From: Pseudooceanicola marinus
Lineage (GTDB): Bacteria; Pseudomonadota; Alphaproteobacteria; Rhodobacterales; Rhodobacteraceae
NCBI RefSeq assembly: GCF_020177265.1
Contig: NZ_JAIVMC010000005.1
Coordinates: forward strand, 308,445-372,444
DNA length: 64,000 bases
Direction: 5' to 3'
The notes under the pieces were generated by a model. The model was not told where the DNA came from and made no database searches. It was given only the letters and a program-made list of their open reading frames with translations. Both the position numbers and the translations under genes were made by a program. This document shows, one piece after another, positions 9,274 through 17,470 of this stretch; the stretch's first letter is position 1, and each line of letters opens with the position of its first letter.

Positions 9274-9730
9274 CCGGGGCCTCGTCGGCAAGGGACAGCC
9301 GTTCCAGATTGGCGAAGATGCGCGAAATCGTGTCTTCGGCGGCGTCCAGCTCCTCGGTGGGGATGCCGGCCAGCAGCTCGGCCCGCAGGATCTCGGAGAA
9401 GCGGAACAGCGCATCGGCCTCGGCCCGGGCGTGATCGGTCAGCACCACGCGGCGCAACCGGCGGTCTTCGGGATCGGGGCGACGTTCGACGAAACCGTCC
9501 CGGGCCAGCCCGTCCAGCGTGCGGTTCAGCGTCGGCGCCTCGATCTGCAACCGGTCGGCCAGGTCGGTCTGGGTCAGCCCCTCGTTGGCGGAGATGATCA
9601 GCAGCGCCTCCAGTCGCGCCAGGCTGAGGCCGTAGTCCCGCGCCCGGGTGTCGTAGACCTTGCGCAGGGCGCGACTGAGCCGGGCGATGGATTTCAGGAT
9701 GTGGTGCGGATCGGGCTGATGCGGGGTCAT
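9260..9730 (-). CDS. MarR family transcriptional regulator
   Basis: A 156-residue winged-helix regulator. The helix-turn-helix lies in GLTQTDLADRLQIEAPTLNRTLDGLARDGFVERRPDPEDRRLRRVVLT, the usual MarR recognition helix plus a wing rich in Asp and Arg. It is the first gene of the marR-emrB-emrA unit and its start lies 8 bp from the first of two palindromic sites. It is very likely an autorepressor of the efflux operon, released by a small lipophilic ligand; the ligand is not deducible. Confidence 0.94.
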   Translation of the reverse strand: MTPHQPDPHHILKSIARLSRALRKVYDTRARDYGLSLARLEALLIISANEGLTQTDLADRLQIEAPTLNRTLDGLARDGFVERRPDPEDRRLRRVVLTDHARAEADALFRFSEILRAELLAGIPTEELDAAEDTISRIFANLERLSLADEAPDEQP

Positions 9731-9737
9731 GGCATGA

Positions 9738-9764
9738 TTAGGCTGCTAATGGTTAGCATGCTAA
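9738..9764. promoter_or_regulatory. Paired MarR operator palindromes
   Basis: TTAGGCTGCTAA (9738-9749) and TTAGCATGCTAA (9753-9764) share TTAG-N4-CTAA; the second is a perfect 12-bp palindrome. They are 15 bp apart centre to centre and cover the predicted -10 box and transcription start of marR. This is the expected arrangement for an autoregulating MarR repressor. The assignment is inferred from position and symmetry. Confidence 0.75.
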
Positions 9765-9789
9765 GTAAATAGATCTGATGATTTTACAA
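9762..9789 (-). promoter_or_regulatory. Predicted promoter of the marR-emrBA operon
   Basis: On the minus strand, TTGTAA (9784-9789) and TACTTA (9762-9767) are separated by 16 bp. The -10 box overlaps the downstream edge of the perfect palindrome, so repressor binding would block polymerase. The predicted leader is about 25 nt. Confidence 0.5.
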
Positions 9790-9999
9790 GGGTGGGCGGG
9801 TCTTCGGCTGCGGCGGGAAGATTGATCTATCTCCTTGTCATCATTTGTAAAACAACTGATGCGGCGCGTCCGGGGCATGGCCGCCCCGCGCCTGGCGCAT
9901 GGCAGATAGGCCGTGGCGGGGGTTCCAGCGCGGGCGCGTTGGCCCTATCCCCGGGGCAGGTCGGGACGTCCGGCCGGGCTGACCCGGGGGGAGACACAG

Positions 10000-10908
10000 G
10001 TGGATTTTCGCGCGATTCTGATGGGGGTGGTCTTCGTCCTGATGTGGTCCAGTGCCTTCACCTCGGCCCGGATCATCGTCGAACATGCGCCGCCGATGAT
10101 GTCGCTGGCCGCACGCTTCCTGATCTCCGGCCTGATCGCCATGGGCATCGCCGCGGCCATGGGCCAGAAACTGCGCCTGACGCGGGGCCAGTGGCGGGCG
10201 ACGGTGATCTTCGGCGTTTGCCAGAACGCGCTTTACCTCGGGCTGTTCTTCGTCGCGATGCAGTGGATCGAGGCCGGGTTGGCCTCGATCATCGCCTCGA
10301 CCATGCCGCTGATGGTGGGGCTGTTCGGCTGGCTGGTGCTGGGCGAACGGCTGCGCCCCATGGCGGTGGCCGGGCTGGTGCTGGGGGTGATCGGCGCGGC
10401 GCTGATCATGGGCACGCGGATCTCCGGCGGGGCGGACCTGGGCGGCGTGGCGCTGTGCATCCTGGGCACTGCGGCGCTGAGCGTTGCGACCCTGTCGGCG
10501 CGCGGCGCCTCGTCGGGCGGCAACGTGATGATGGTCGTCGGATTGCAGATGCTGGTGGGCTCGGCCTGCCTCGGCGTGGTGTCCCCCTTCCTCGAAGACT
10601 GGCGGATCAGCTGGGACCTCTCCCTGGTGCTGGCCTTCAGCTATACCGTGCTGGTGCCGGGCATCGCGGCCACCTTCCTGTGGTTCGTGCTGGTGGCGCG
10701 GATCGGCGCGGTGAAGGCGGCGACCTTCCATTTCCTCAACCCCTTCTTCGGGGTGCTGGTGGCCGCCGTGGTGCTGGGCGAACGGATCGGGCCGCTGGAC
10801 ATGCTGGGCGTGGCCATCGTGGCGGCGGGGATCCTGGCGGTGCAGCTGTCGAAACAGCCGCCCGCGCCAGCCTCCGTCCCCGTGGCGGACGCCCCGGAGG
10901 AGGCCTGA
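10000..10908 (+). CDS. DMT superfamily (EamA) transporter
   Basis: A 302-residue inner-membrane exporter with ten predicted helices in two EamA repeats. The first repeat begins FRAILMGVVFVLMWSSAFTSAR, a typical DMT opening with the W-S-S/F-T signature. The second begins near ISWDLSLVLAFSYTVLVPG and ends GERIGPLDMLGVAIVAAGILAVQL. I chose the GTG at 10000 because GGGGGAG lies 7 bp upstream; an in-frame ATG at 9913 would add an implausible Pro/Arg-rich stretch. It is on the opposite strand from the efflux operon with a 270-bp gap. The substrate is unknown, probably a metabolite or amino acid. Confidence 0.88.
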   Translation: MDFRAILMGVVFVLMWSSAFTSARIIVEHAPPMMSLAARFLISGLIAMGIAAAMGQKLRLTRGQWRATVIFGVCQNALYLGLFFVAMQWIEAGLASIIASTMPLMVGLFGWLVLGERLRPMAVAGLVLGVIGAALIMGTRISGGADLGGVALCILGTAALSVATLSARGASSGGNVMMVVGLQMLVGSACLGVVSPFLEDWRISWDLSLVLAFSYTVLVPGIAATFLWFVLVARIGAVKAATFHFLNPFFGVLVAAVVLGERIGPLDMLGVAIVAAGILAVQLSKQPPAPASVPVADAPEEA

Positions 10909-10991
10909 GCCCGCCCGGCTGAAACAAACCGGCGCGATTTCTCACGCAGAGTTCGGGTGACAGTGAGCGCGCGCCGCGCCCATTGTGCGCC

Positions 10992-11705
10992 ATGGAATTG
11001 CCGTTCGCCTATCTTGCGGGGCTTCTGACCCTGATCAACCCCTGCGTCCTGCCGGTGCTGCCCATCGTGCTGGGGTCTGCCCTGCAGGCCAGCCCGCGCG
11101 GGCCGCTGGCCCTGGCGGCGGGGATGAGCCTTTCGTTTGTCGTGCTGGGCATCACCGTGGCGGGCTTCGGCTATGCCCTGGGCCTGACAGAGGAAGTTGT
11201 GGCCCAGGCGGGTGCCGTGCTGATGATCCTCTTCGGCGCGGTGCTGCTGGTGCCGCGTTTCTCCCACGCCTTTGCCAGCGCCACGGGCGGCATGGCCGCC
11301 GGGGCCGACGCCCGCATCGGGCGGATGGAGGCCGGCGGCGCGCGTGGGCAGTTTCTGGGCGGCCTTCTGCTGGGCGCGGTCTGGTCGCCCTGCGTCGGCC
11401 CGACACTGGGCGGTGCGATCTCCCTGGCGGCCTCGGGCGAAAGCCTGGGGCGCGCCACGCTCATCATGGTCTTCTTCGCCCTGGGCGTCTCGACCCTGAT
11501 CGTCGGGCTGGGCTACGGCGCGCGGGGCCTTCTGGCCCGGCATCGCGGCGCCATGCAGACCCTGGCGCAGGTGGCGCGGCCCCTGTTGGGCATCTTGTTC
11601 ATCCTGGTCGGAACGGCGATCCTGTTCCGGCTGCATCACATGGCCGAGGCCTGGGCGCTGTCCGTCCTGCCGCCCTGGCTTCTGGACCTGTCGGTCGCGT
11701 TCTGA
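10992..11705 (+). CDS. CcdA-type cytochrome c biogenesis / thiol-disulfide membrane protein
   Basis: A 237-residue six-helix protein of the DsbD transmembrane family that carries electrons from cytoplasmic thioredoxin to the periplasm. The two redox cysteines are seen in LTLINPCVLPVLP (helix 1) and GAVWSPCVGPTLGG (helix 4), the family's pseudo-repeat. A GTG-like upstream extension is possible, but the ATG at 10992 gives the normal N-terminus. The next gene, 14 bp downstream, encodes a secreted thioredoxin-like protein, the likely electron acceptor; the pair would supply reducing power for haem attachment or periplasmic repair. Confidence 0.93.
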   Translation: MELPFAYLAGLLTLINPCVLPVLPIVLGSALQASPRGPLALAAGMSLSFVVLGITVAGFGYALGLTEEVVAQAGAVLMILFGAVLLVPRFSHAFASATGGMAAGADARIGRMEAGGARGQFLGGLLLGAVWSPCVGPTLGGAISLAASGESLGRATLIMVFFALGVSTLIVGLGYGARGLLARHRGAMQTLAQVARPLLGILFILVGTAILFRLHHMAEAWALSVLPPWLLDLSVAF

Positions 11706-11719
11706 GGAAAGGTACCCTT

Positions 11720-12157
11720 ATGAAGAGACGTCAATTCATCGCCACCGGGGCCGCCGCCCTGCTGACCCTGCCGCTGGTCCCTGCCGCGCTGCTGGCGCAG
11801 GATCTGCCGGCGCCCCTCGACTATGCCCCCGGAGTGATCACCGAGCGCCTGAACGCGGGCGAGACGATCTTTCTCGACTTCAAGGCCGACTGGTGCACCA
11901 CCTGCGCCGCCCAGACCCGGGTGATGGACAAGCTGAAGGCGGCGAACCCTGCCTACCTCGACAACATCACCTTCATTGAGGTCGACTGGGACACCTACGG
12001 CCGCTCGCAGATGGCCGCCCGGATGCGTATCCCACGGCGGTCCACCCTGGTGGTGCTGAAGGGCGACGACGAGCTGGGCCGCCTGGTCGCCGACACGCGC
12101 GAGGAGAAGATCCGCGCGCTGATGGACACCGCCCTGGCCGCCGCCACGACGGGCTGA
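11720..12157 (+). CDS. Secreted thioredoxin-like protein
   Basis: A 145-residue protein with a Tat-like signal peptide (MKRRQFIATGAAALLTLPLV) cleaved near LLAQD. A thioredoxin core follows: FLDFKADWCTTCAAQ with a CxxC active site, and VDWDTYGRSQMAARMRIPRRSTLVVLKG, where the cis-Pro position usually reads PT but here is RRST. It is encoded 14 bp after the CcdA-like protein and should be kept reduced by it. Closest in layout to the C-terminal domain of DsbD; partner substrates are unknown. Confidence 0.88.
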   Translation: MKRRQFIATGAAALLTLPLVPAALLAQDLPAPLDYAPGVITERLNAGETIFLDFKADWCTTCAAQTRVMDKLKAANPAYLDNITFIEVDWDTYGRSQMAARMRIPRRSTLVVLKGDDELGRLVADTREEKIRALMDTALAAATTG

Positions 12158-12175
12158 GGGCGCTCGCCACGAGCC

Positions 12176-12493
12176 CTAGGGCTGTGGACTGATCCGGGTC
12201 AGCCGGGCGGGCCCGGCGGCGGGCGCCTCGGTGACCATCGCATCGACCTGGGGGCGGGGCCTTGGCGTCTCGCGCCCCGGCGGCGGCGCCCCGAACCAGC
12301 CCGAACTCAGCCCGACGATGCCGGCCAGCAGGGCAACCCCGGCCAGCCCCATGCCCAGCGGGCGGTCGCCTTCGGGGGTGAGATCGTCGAAGAAGCCGGC
12401 GGCGGCCATCCGCGCCCCCTGCGTCCGGTCCAGGTCCAGGGCCGGCCGGCGGCCCGGGCCGCGGTCCTGCGTGAGATGTCGGGCGTTGCGCAT
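12176..12493 (-). CDS. Hypothetical single-pass membrane protein
   Basis: A 105-residue protein I do not recognise. An Arg-rich N-terminus (MRNARHLTQDRGPGRRPALD) is followed by GFFDDLTPEGDRP, one transmembrane helix (LGMGLAGVALLAGIVGLSSGW) and a Pro/Arg-rich tail. GGAGAGG lies 4-5 bp before the ATG. It converges with the thioredoxin gene and lies downstream of the AEC transporter on the same strand (98-bp gap). Coding is supported by the ribosome-binding site and the membrane segment only. Confidence 0.5.
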   Translation of the reverse strand: MRNARHLTQDRGPGRRPALDLDRTQGARMAAAGFFDDLTPEGDRPLGMGLAGVALLAGIVGLSSGWFGAPPPGRETPRPRPQVDAMVTEAPAAGPARLTRISPQP

Positions 12494-12591
12494 CGGTCCT
12501 CTCCCTGTCAGCGGGCGCGCGGATCCGGCGCCCTGACCGGGATGCTGGGCAGGAAGTCTTAACATAGGGAAAACGCTGACCTGGGCGCCGG

Positions 12592-13539
12592 TCAGGCCAG
12601 GATGCCCAGCAGGGTCGTCAGGGTGATGAAGGCCGCGGCGGTGGAGATCGTCACGGTCAGCGCCGCCGCGCCCTCGTGCCCCGATCCCTGCGCCAGGATG
12701 GGGAAGATCCCGAAGACCGGCATCGCCGTGGACAGGATCAGGGCGGGTGCCAGGTTGCCCGGCGGCACCGGCAGGGCCAGCAGCGTGAAGAGCGACAGCC
12801 AGGCGAAGGCGATCGTCGGGTGCAGCAGCAGCTTGCAGGCGGCGATGGCGCCGGCCAGGCCGAGGTTGCCCTTCATCGGCAGCCCGACCAGCGATCCCCC
12901 GATGAAAAACAGCGCCACCGGCGAGGCGGCCCGCGACAGCAGGTCCAGCGCGCGTTCCAGCCCCGTGGGCAGCGGCAGCGCGAAGACCGAGAAGACGGTG
13001 CCGAGGATGATCGCGATGATGAAGGGGCGTTTCAGCACCGACAGCGCCACCTGGCCGATCTGGCGCAACGCCGAAGTGCCGGCGGCCCGCGGGTTCAGCG
13101 CCTCGATCAGGGTCAGGCCGAAGGGCTGCAGCAGGAAGTTCTCCACCAGCAGGCACATCGCCAGGATCGAGGGCGCCTGGTCGGGATAGACCATCTGCAT
13201 GATCGGGAAGGCCAGGAAGGCCGAGTTGGGCGTGGCCGCCCCCAGCACCCCGATGGCACGCCGCCCCGGGCCGACGCCGCGCAGGCGCAAGGCCGTCCAC
13301 ATCAGCGCCTGGGTGGTGAAGGCCGCCAGCACCAGCAACAGCAGGAAGGTCGGATCGACCAGCGAGGAGAAACTGCGCGTGGCGGTGGCGTGAAACAGCA
13401 GCGCCGGCAGGGCGATGAGGATCACGAACTTGCCCAGCACCGCCATGTCGCGGGACTCGAAGACCTTCAGCGAGGTCAGCAGGTAGCCAAGCCCGATGAG
13501 GGCGAAGATCGGGAAGGTGATGGAGAGGATCGCCAGCAT
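12592..13539 (-). CDS. AEC (auxin efflux carrier) family transporter
   Basis: A 315-residue membrane protein with ten predicted helices and the AEC layout: N-terminal LAILSITFPIFALIGLGYLL, a central hydrophilic gap, and a second bundle containing LLHPTIAFAWLSLFTLLALP with a conserved Pro. C-terminal SGHEGAAALTVTISTAAAFITLTTLLGIL matches the family's last helices. Bacterial members move organic acids such as malonate or malate, or amino-acid-like anions; the substrate is not deducible. It is followed after 98 bp by the small hypothetical protein. Confidence 0.9.
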   Translation of the reverse strand: MLAILSITFPIFALIGLGYLLTSLKVFESRDMAVLGKFVILIALPALLFHATATRSFSSLVDPTFLLLLVLAAFTTQALMWTALRLRGVGPGRRAIGVLGAATPNSAFLAFPIMQMVYPDQAPSILAMCLLVENFLLQPFGLTLIEALNPRAAGTSALRQIGQVALSVLKRPFIIAIILGTVFSVFALPLPTGLERALDLLSRAASPVALFFIGGSLVGLPMKGNLGLAGAIAACKLLLHPTIAFAWLSLFTLLALPVPPGNLAPALILSTAMPVFGIFPILAQGSGHEGAAALTVTISTAAAFITLTTLLGILA

Positions 13540-13578
13540 GTCGTCTTTCGTGCCTGTTCGTTCCCCCCGGTTCGCCCC

Positions 13579-14691
13579 CTATAGCTGCGGGCCGATCCGA
13601 CCGCCAGCCTCGCCGACCTGGCCGCGATGCAGCAACAGGTGATCCAGGATCACGCAGGCCATCATCGCCTCGCCCACAGGGACGGCGCGGATGCCGACGC
13701 AGGGATCGTGGCGGCCCTTGGTGATGATGTCGGTCTGCTCGCCCGTCTTGGTTATCGTCTGGCGGGTCTTCAGGATCGACGAGGTGGGCTTCACCGCGAA
13801 GCGCACGACGATCTCCTGCCCCGTGGAGATGCCGCCCAGAATGCCGCCGGCGTGGTTCGAGGAATAGACGGGCTGGCCATCGTTGCCGAGGAAGATCTCA
13901 TCGGCGTTTTCCTCGCCGGTCAACATGGCGGCGGCCATGCCTTCACCGATCTCGACGCCCTTCACCGCGTTGATCGACATCATCGCAGCGGCCAGGTCGG
14001 TGTCCAGCTTGCCGTAGATCGGCGCGCCGAGGCCGGCGGGCACGCCGCGCGCCACCACTTCGACGATGGCGCCGACGGAGTTGCCAGACTTGCGCAGCGC
14101 ATCCAGGTATTCGGCCCACTCCGTCGCCGCCGTGGCGTCGGGGCACCAGAAGGGGTTTTCCTCGATCTGATCGGTGTCGAAATTGGCGCGGTCGATGCCG
14201 TGGGGGCCGATCTGGGTCATGTAGCCCTTGATCTCCACCGTGGGGGCCAGCGTGCCCAGGGCCGCACGGGCCAGGCCGCCGGCGGCCACGCGGGCCGCGG
14301 TTTCCCGAGCCGAGCTGCGCCCGCCGCCGCGATAGTCGCGCCGGCCGTATTTCTGGAAATAGGTGATGTCGGCGTGACCGGGGCGGAACTTCTCGGCGAT
14401 GTCGCCATAGTCCTTCGACCGCTGGTCGGTGTTGCGGATCATCAGCTGGACGGGCGTGCCGGTGGTCTTGCCCTCGAAGGTGCCCGACAGGATCTCCACC
14501 TGGTCGGGTTCGCGCCGCTGGGTGGTGTATTTCGACTGGCCGGGCTTGCGGCGGTCCAGCCAGAACTGCAGCAGTTCCGGGTCCACGTCGATGCCCGGCG
14601 GTACGCCGTCGACGGTGGCGCCCAGGCCGGGCCCGTGGCTTTCGCCCCAGGTGGTGACGCGGAAGAGGTGGCCGAAAGTGTTCAGGGACAT
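13579..14691 (-). CDS. aroC: Chorismate synthase
   Basis: Converts EPSP to chorismate with reduced FMN, the last shared step of aromatic amino-acid synthesis. The 370-residue length is normal. Family signatures are visible: N-terminal [40 protein letters not shown], the central [35 protein letters not shown] and the C-terminal [19 protein letters not shown]. Single gene; the divergent region upstream leads to the TPP riboswitch of thiBPQ on the other strand. Confidence 0.97.
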   Translation of the reverse strand: MSLNTFGHLFRVTTWGESHGPGLGATVDGVPPGIDVDPELLQFWLDRRKPGQSKYTTQRREPDQVEILSGTFEGKTTGTPVQLMIRNTDQRSKDYGDIAEKFRPGHADITYFQKYGRRDYRGGGRSSARETAARVAAGGLARAALGTLAPTVEIKGYMTQIGPHGIDRANFDTDQIEENPFWCPDATAATEWAEYLDALRKSGNSVGAIVEVVARGVPAGLGAPIYGKLDTDLAAAMMSINAVKGVEIGEGMAAAMLTGEENADEIFLGNDGQPVYSSNHAGGILGGISTGQEIVVRFAVKPTSSILKTRQTITKTGEQTDIITKGRHDPCVGIRAVPVGEAMMACVILDHLLLHRGQVGEAGGRIGPQL

Positions 14692-14812
14692 GGAGCTGCT
14701 CCGGGGCTGGTTGCGTCCCGGTTACCCGATCCGCTGGCCCCGCGCAATTCCGCGCCGCCCGGCGCCCTCCGCGCCCGCTTGCAGCAGGGCGCCGGTGCCA
14801 CTAGTGTCGTGG

Positions 14813-14907
14813 CTACCTCGGGGTGTCCTGGCCGGTGTGCGCAGGACTGAGATGCGTGATGCGAACCCGTTGAACCTGATCCGGTTAATACCGGCGGAGG
14901 GATGGTC
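14813..14907 (+). ncRNA. TPP riboswitch (thi-box) controlling thiBPQ
   Basis: The thi-box core is clear: CTCGGGGTGTCC at the 5' side, the pyrimidine-sensor ACTGAGAT, and the pyrophosphate-sensor core from about 14865 to 14900 containing TGAACCTGATCCGGTTAATA and CCGGCGGAGGGAT. It lies about 70 bp before thiB on the same strand, so the operon should be turned down when thiamine diphosphate is abundant. No T-tract follows, so translational or Rho-linked control is more likely than intrinsic termination. Confidence 0.95.
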
Positions 14908-14941
14908 GGACAGCTGGGAATGCGTGATGCGCAGGCTGTCT
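14908..14941 (+). promoter_or_regulatory. Candidate expression-platform hairpin of the TPP riboswitch
   Basis: GACAGC (from about 14908) can pair with GCTGTC (ending 14940). The loop between them repeats the 12-nt word ATGCGTGATGCG (14920-14931) already present in the aptamer at 14852-14863, and TGCGCAGG also occurs in both. This suggests mutually exclusive pairings. The ribosome-binding site AAAGGAGG follows at about 14965. Confidence 0.45.
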
Positions 14942-14978
14942 CGGAACGTTCTCCGCCCGTAGCAGAAAGGAGGATGCG

Positions 14979-15956
14979 ATGAAGCATCTTGCACTTGCCA
15001 CGGGTTGTCTTCTGGCCACGCAAGCCGTGGCCGAGACCCCCGTTCTGAACGTCTACACCTATGAAAGCTTCACGTCCGAGTGGGGGCCCGGCCCGCAGAT
15101 CGAGGCAGGGTTCGAGGCGCAATGCGGCTGCGATGTCGTCTTCACCGGCGTGGGCGACGGCGCCGCGCTGCTGTCGCGGGTGCGGCTGGAGGGCGCGCGG
15201 TCCGAGGCCGATGTGGTCGTCGGGCTGGACACTGCCCTGATGGCCCGCGCGCGGGAGACGGGGCTGTTCGCCCCCACCGAGGCCAGCGCCGGTTATGACC
15301 TGCCGATCGCCTGGGAGGATCCCGATTTCGTGCCCTTCGACTGGGGCTATTTCGCCTTCGTCGGCGAGGCGGGGGCAGAGCATCCGACCAGCTTCGAGGC
15401 GCTGGCCGACAGTGACCTGTCGATTGTCATCCAGGATCCGCGCAGTTCCACCCCCGGGCTGGGCCTGCTGATGTGGGTGAAAGCCGCCTATGGCGACCGT
15501 GCGAGCGAGATCTGGGACGGGTTGGCGGACAACATCCTGACCGTGACGCCCGGCTGGTCCGAGGCCTATGGCCTGTTCCTCGATGGCGAGGCGGATCTGG
15601 TCCTCAGCTACACCACCTCGCCCGCCTACCACATCATCGCCGAGGGCGATGACAGCAAGGTCGCGCTGCCCTTCGACGAGGGCCATTACATGCAGGTGGA
15701 GATCGCGGGCCGTCTGGCGGCCTCGGACCAGCCCGAGCTGGCGGAGCAGTTCCTGCAGTACCTGCTGGGCGCCGAGGCGCAGGGCGTGCTGCCGGAAACC
15801 AACTGGATGTACCCCGCCGTGCTGCCCGAGGGCGGGTTGGCGGAGGGGTTCCAGCAGATCGTGACCCCCGACAAGGCGCTGTTGCTGGAGGCCGGTGAGG
15901 CCGAGGCCCTGCGCGAGGAGGCCCTGGCGGAATGGCGCGCGGCGCTGGCGCGCTAA
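14979..15956 (+). CDS. thiB: Thiamine ABC transporter, periplasmic substrate-binding protein
   Basis: A 325-residue secreted binding protein that captures thiamine or its phosphates. The signal peptide MKHLALATGCLLATQAVAE is followed by PVLNVYTYESFTSEWGPGP, a classic ThiB opening, and by EADVVVGLDTALMARARETGLF and VPFDWGYFAFV. LVLSYTTSPAYHI recalls the thiamine-pocket region. It is the first gene of thiBPQ behind the TPP riboswitch, with AAAGGAGG before the ATG. Its 3' end overlaps thiP by 25 bp. Confidence 0.96.
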   Translation: MKHLALATGCLLATQAVAETPVLNVYTYESFTSEWGPGPQIEAGFEAQCGCDVVFTGVGDGAALLSRVRLEGARSEADVVVGLDTALMARARETGLFAPTEASAGYDLPIAWEDPDFVPFDWGYFAFVGEAGAEHPTSFEALADSDLSIVIQDPRSSTPGLGLLMWVKAAYGDRASEIWDGLADNILTVTPGWSEAYGLFLDGEADLVLSYTTSPAYHIIAEGDDSKVALPFDEGHYMQVEIAGRLAASDQPELAEQFLQYLLGAEAQGVLPETNWMYPAVLPEGGLAEGFQQIVTPDKALLLEAGEAEALREEALAEWRAALAR

Positions 15957-17470
15957 GTCGCGGCGCGGGCATCGCCGGGGCCGCGCTGGCCCTGGCGATG
16001 CTGGCGCTGCCGCTGGCGGCGATCCTGCGCGCGGCCGGGGGGGGGGTGCGTCCCGGCCCCGCCGATCTGTCGGCGCTGTGGTTCACCCTGGAACAGGCCA
16101 GCCTGTCGGCGGTGCTGTCGGTGGCCCTGGCGGTGCCCGTGGCGCGGGCGCTGGCGCGGCGGCGCTTTGCCGGGCGGCGTCTGTTCATCACCCTGACCGG
16201 GGCGCCCTTCCTGCTGCCGGTGGCGGTGGCGGTGATGGGCCTGCTGGCCGTCTTCGGCGCACGCGGCTGGCTGAACGCCGCCGCCGGCACGCTGGGGCTG
16301 GGTCCCTGGCGCATCTACGGGCTGCACGGGGTGGTGCTGGCCCATGTCTTCTTCAACCTGCCGCTGGCGGTGCGCATCCTGTTGCAGGGCTGGCAGGCGA
16401 TCCCGGCGGAACGCTTCCGCCTGGCGGCGACGCTGGGCCTGCCGCCGGGCCAGGTCTTCCGCCTGCTTGAATGGCCCATGCTGCGCCAGGCGGTGCCGGG
16501 CGCGCTGGCGGCGATCTTTGCCATTTGCCTGGGGAGTTTCTCGGTCGCGCTGATCCTCGGCGGGGGGCCAGCGGCCACGACGTTGGAGCTGGCGATCTAT
16601 CAGGCCTTCCTTTTCGATTTCGATCTGGGCCGCGCCGCCGTGCTGGCGCTGATGCAGGCGGGGCTGGTGGCCGGGGCCGCCGCCCTGTCCCTGTGGCTGA
16701 CGCGGATGGACGGCTCGGGCAGCGGGCTGGACCGCGCGGGCCAGCGGCGGGATGCGCCGGGCGGTTGGCGGCGCGGGGCTGATGCCCTTTGGCTGGTTCT
16801 GGCGGGGCTCTTCGTCGTGCTGCCCCTGGTCGCGCTGGTGCTGAAGGGGCTGCCGGGGCTGGTCGACCTGCCGGCGCGCACATGGCCCGCCGTGGGCAAC
16901 TCGCTGTTGGTGTCGCTGGGCTGCGCCGCGCTGACCGTGACGCTGGCCGGTGCTCTGTCCGCCCCCATGGCCCGCTGGGCCGAGGGCGTGGGGCTGATGC
17001 CGCTGGCGCTTTCGTCGCTGGTGCTGGGCACCGGCATTTTCCTGATCCTCAACCCGGTGATGCCACCCGCCCGTGCCGCGCTGCCCGTCACGCTGCTGGT
17101 CAACGTGCTGATGGCGCTGCCCTTCTGCCTGCGCGTCCTGGCGCCGGCCTGGGCCCGCGCCGAGGTCGATCACGGGCGCCTGGCCGATCAGCTGGGCCTG
17201 CGGGGCTTGGCGCGTCTGCGCTGGCTGATCCTGCCGCGCATTCGCGGCCCGCTGGGCTTCGCCGCCGGGATCGCCGCCGCCCTGTCGATGGGGGACCTGG
17301 GGGTCATCACCCTCTTCGGCACCGAGGACCGAGAAACCCTGCCTCTGCTGATGTATCGCCTGATGGGCGCCTACCGGACCGAGGCGGCCTGGGGCGCGGC
17401 GCTGGTCCTGCTGGGGCTGTCTTTCGGGATATTCTGGATCTTCGACCGGATGGGAGGGCGCGATGCCTGA
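15932..17470 (+). CDS. thiP: Thiamine ABC transporter permease
   Basis: A 512-residue inner-membrane permease formed by two fused BPD-transport domains, as in ThiP and FbpB. Each half carries a coupling-loop EAA motif: RLAATLGLPPGQVFRLLEWP in the first half and LADQLGLRGLARLRWLILP in the second. About 12 helices are visible. The start at 15932 overlaps thiB and the end overlaps thiQ by 8 bp, so the three genes are tightly coupled. Confidence 0.95.
   Translation: MARGAGALSRGAGIAGAALALAMLALPLAAILRAAGGGVRPGPADLSALWFTLEQASLSAVLSVALAVPVARALARRRFAGRRLFITLTGAPFLLPVAVAVMGLLAVFGARGWLNAAAGTLGLGPWRIYGLHGVVLAHVFFNLPLAVRILLQGWQAIPAERFRLAATLGLPPGQVFRLLEWPMLRQAVPGALAAIFAICLGSFSVALILGGGPAATTLELAIYQAFLFDFDLGRAAVLALMQAGLVAGAAALSLWLTRMDGSGSGLDRAGQRRDAPGGWRRGADALWLVLAGLFVVLPLVALVLKGLPGLVDLPARTWPAVGNSLLVSLGCAALTVTLAGALSAPMARWAEGVGLMPLALSSLVLGTGIFLILNPVMPPARAALPVTLLVNVLMALPFCLRVLAPAWARAEVDHGRLADQLGLRGLARLRWLILPRIRGPLGFAAGIAAALSMGDLGVITLFGTEDRETLPLLMYRLMGAYRTEAAWGAALVLLGLSFGIFWIFDRMGGRDA

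Noticed and set aside
11973..13300. Long minus-strand frame joining the 105-residue hypothetical protein to the AEC transporter region
   Set aside because: The part upstream of 12493 is out of frame with the clearly coding AEC gene, so only the segment after the ATG at 12493 was kept.
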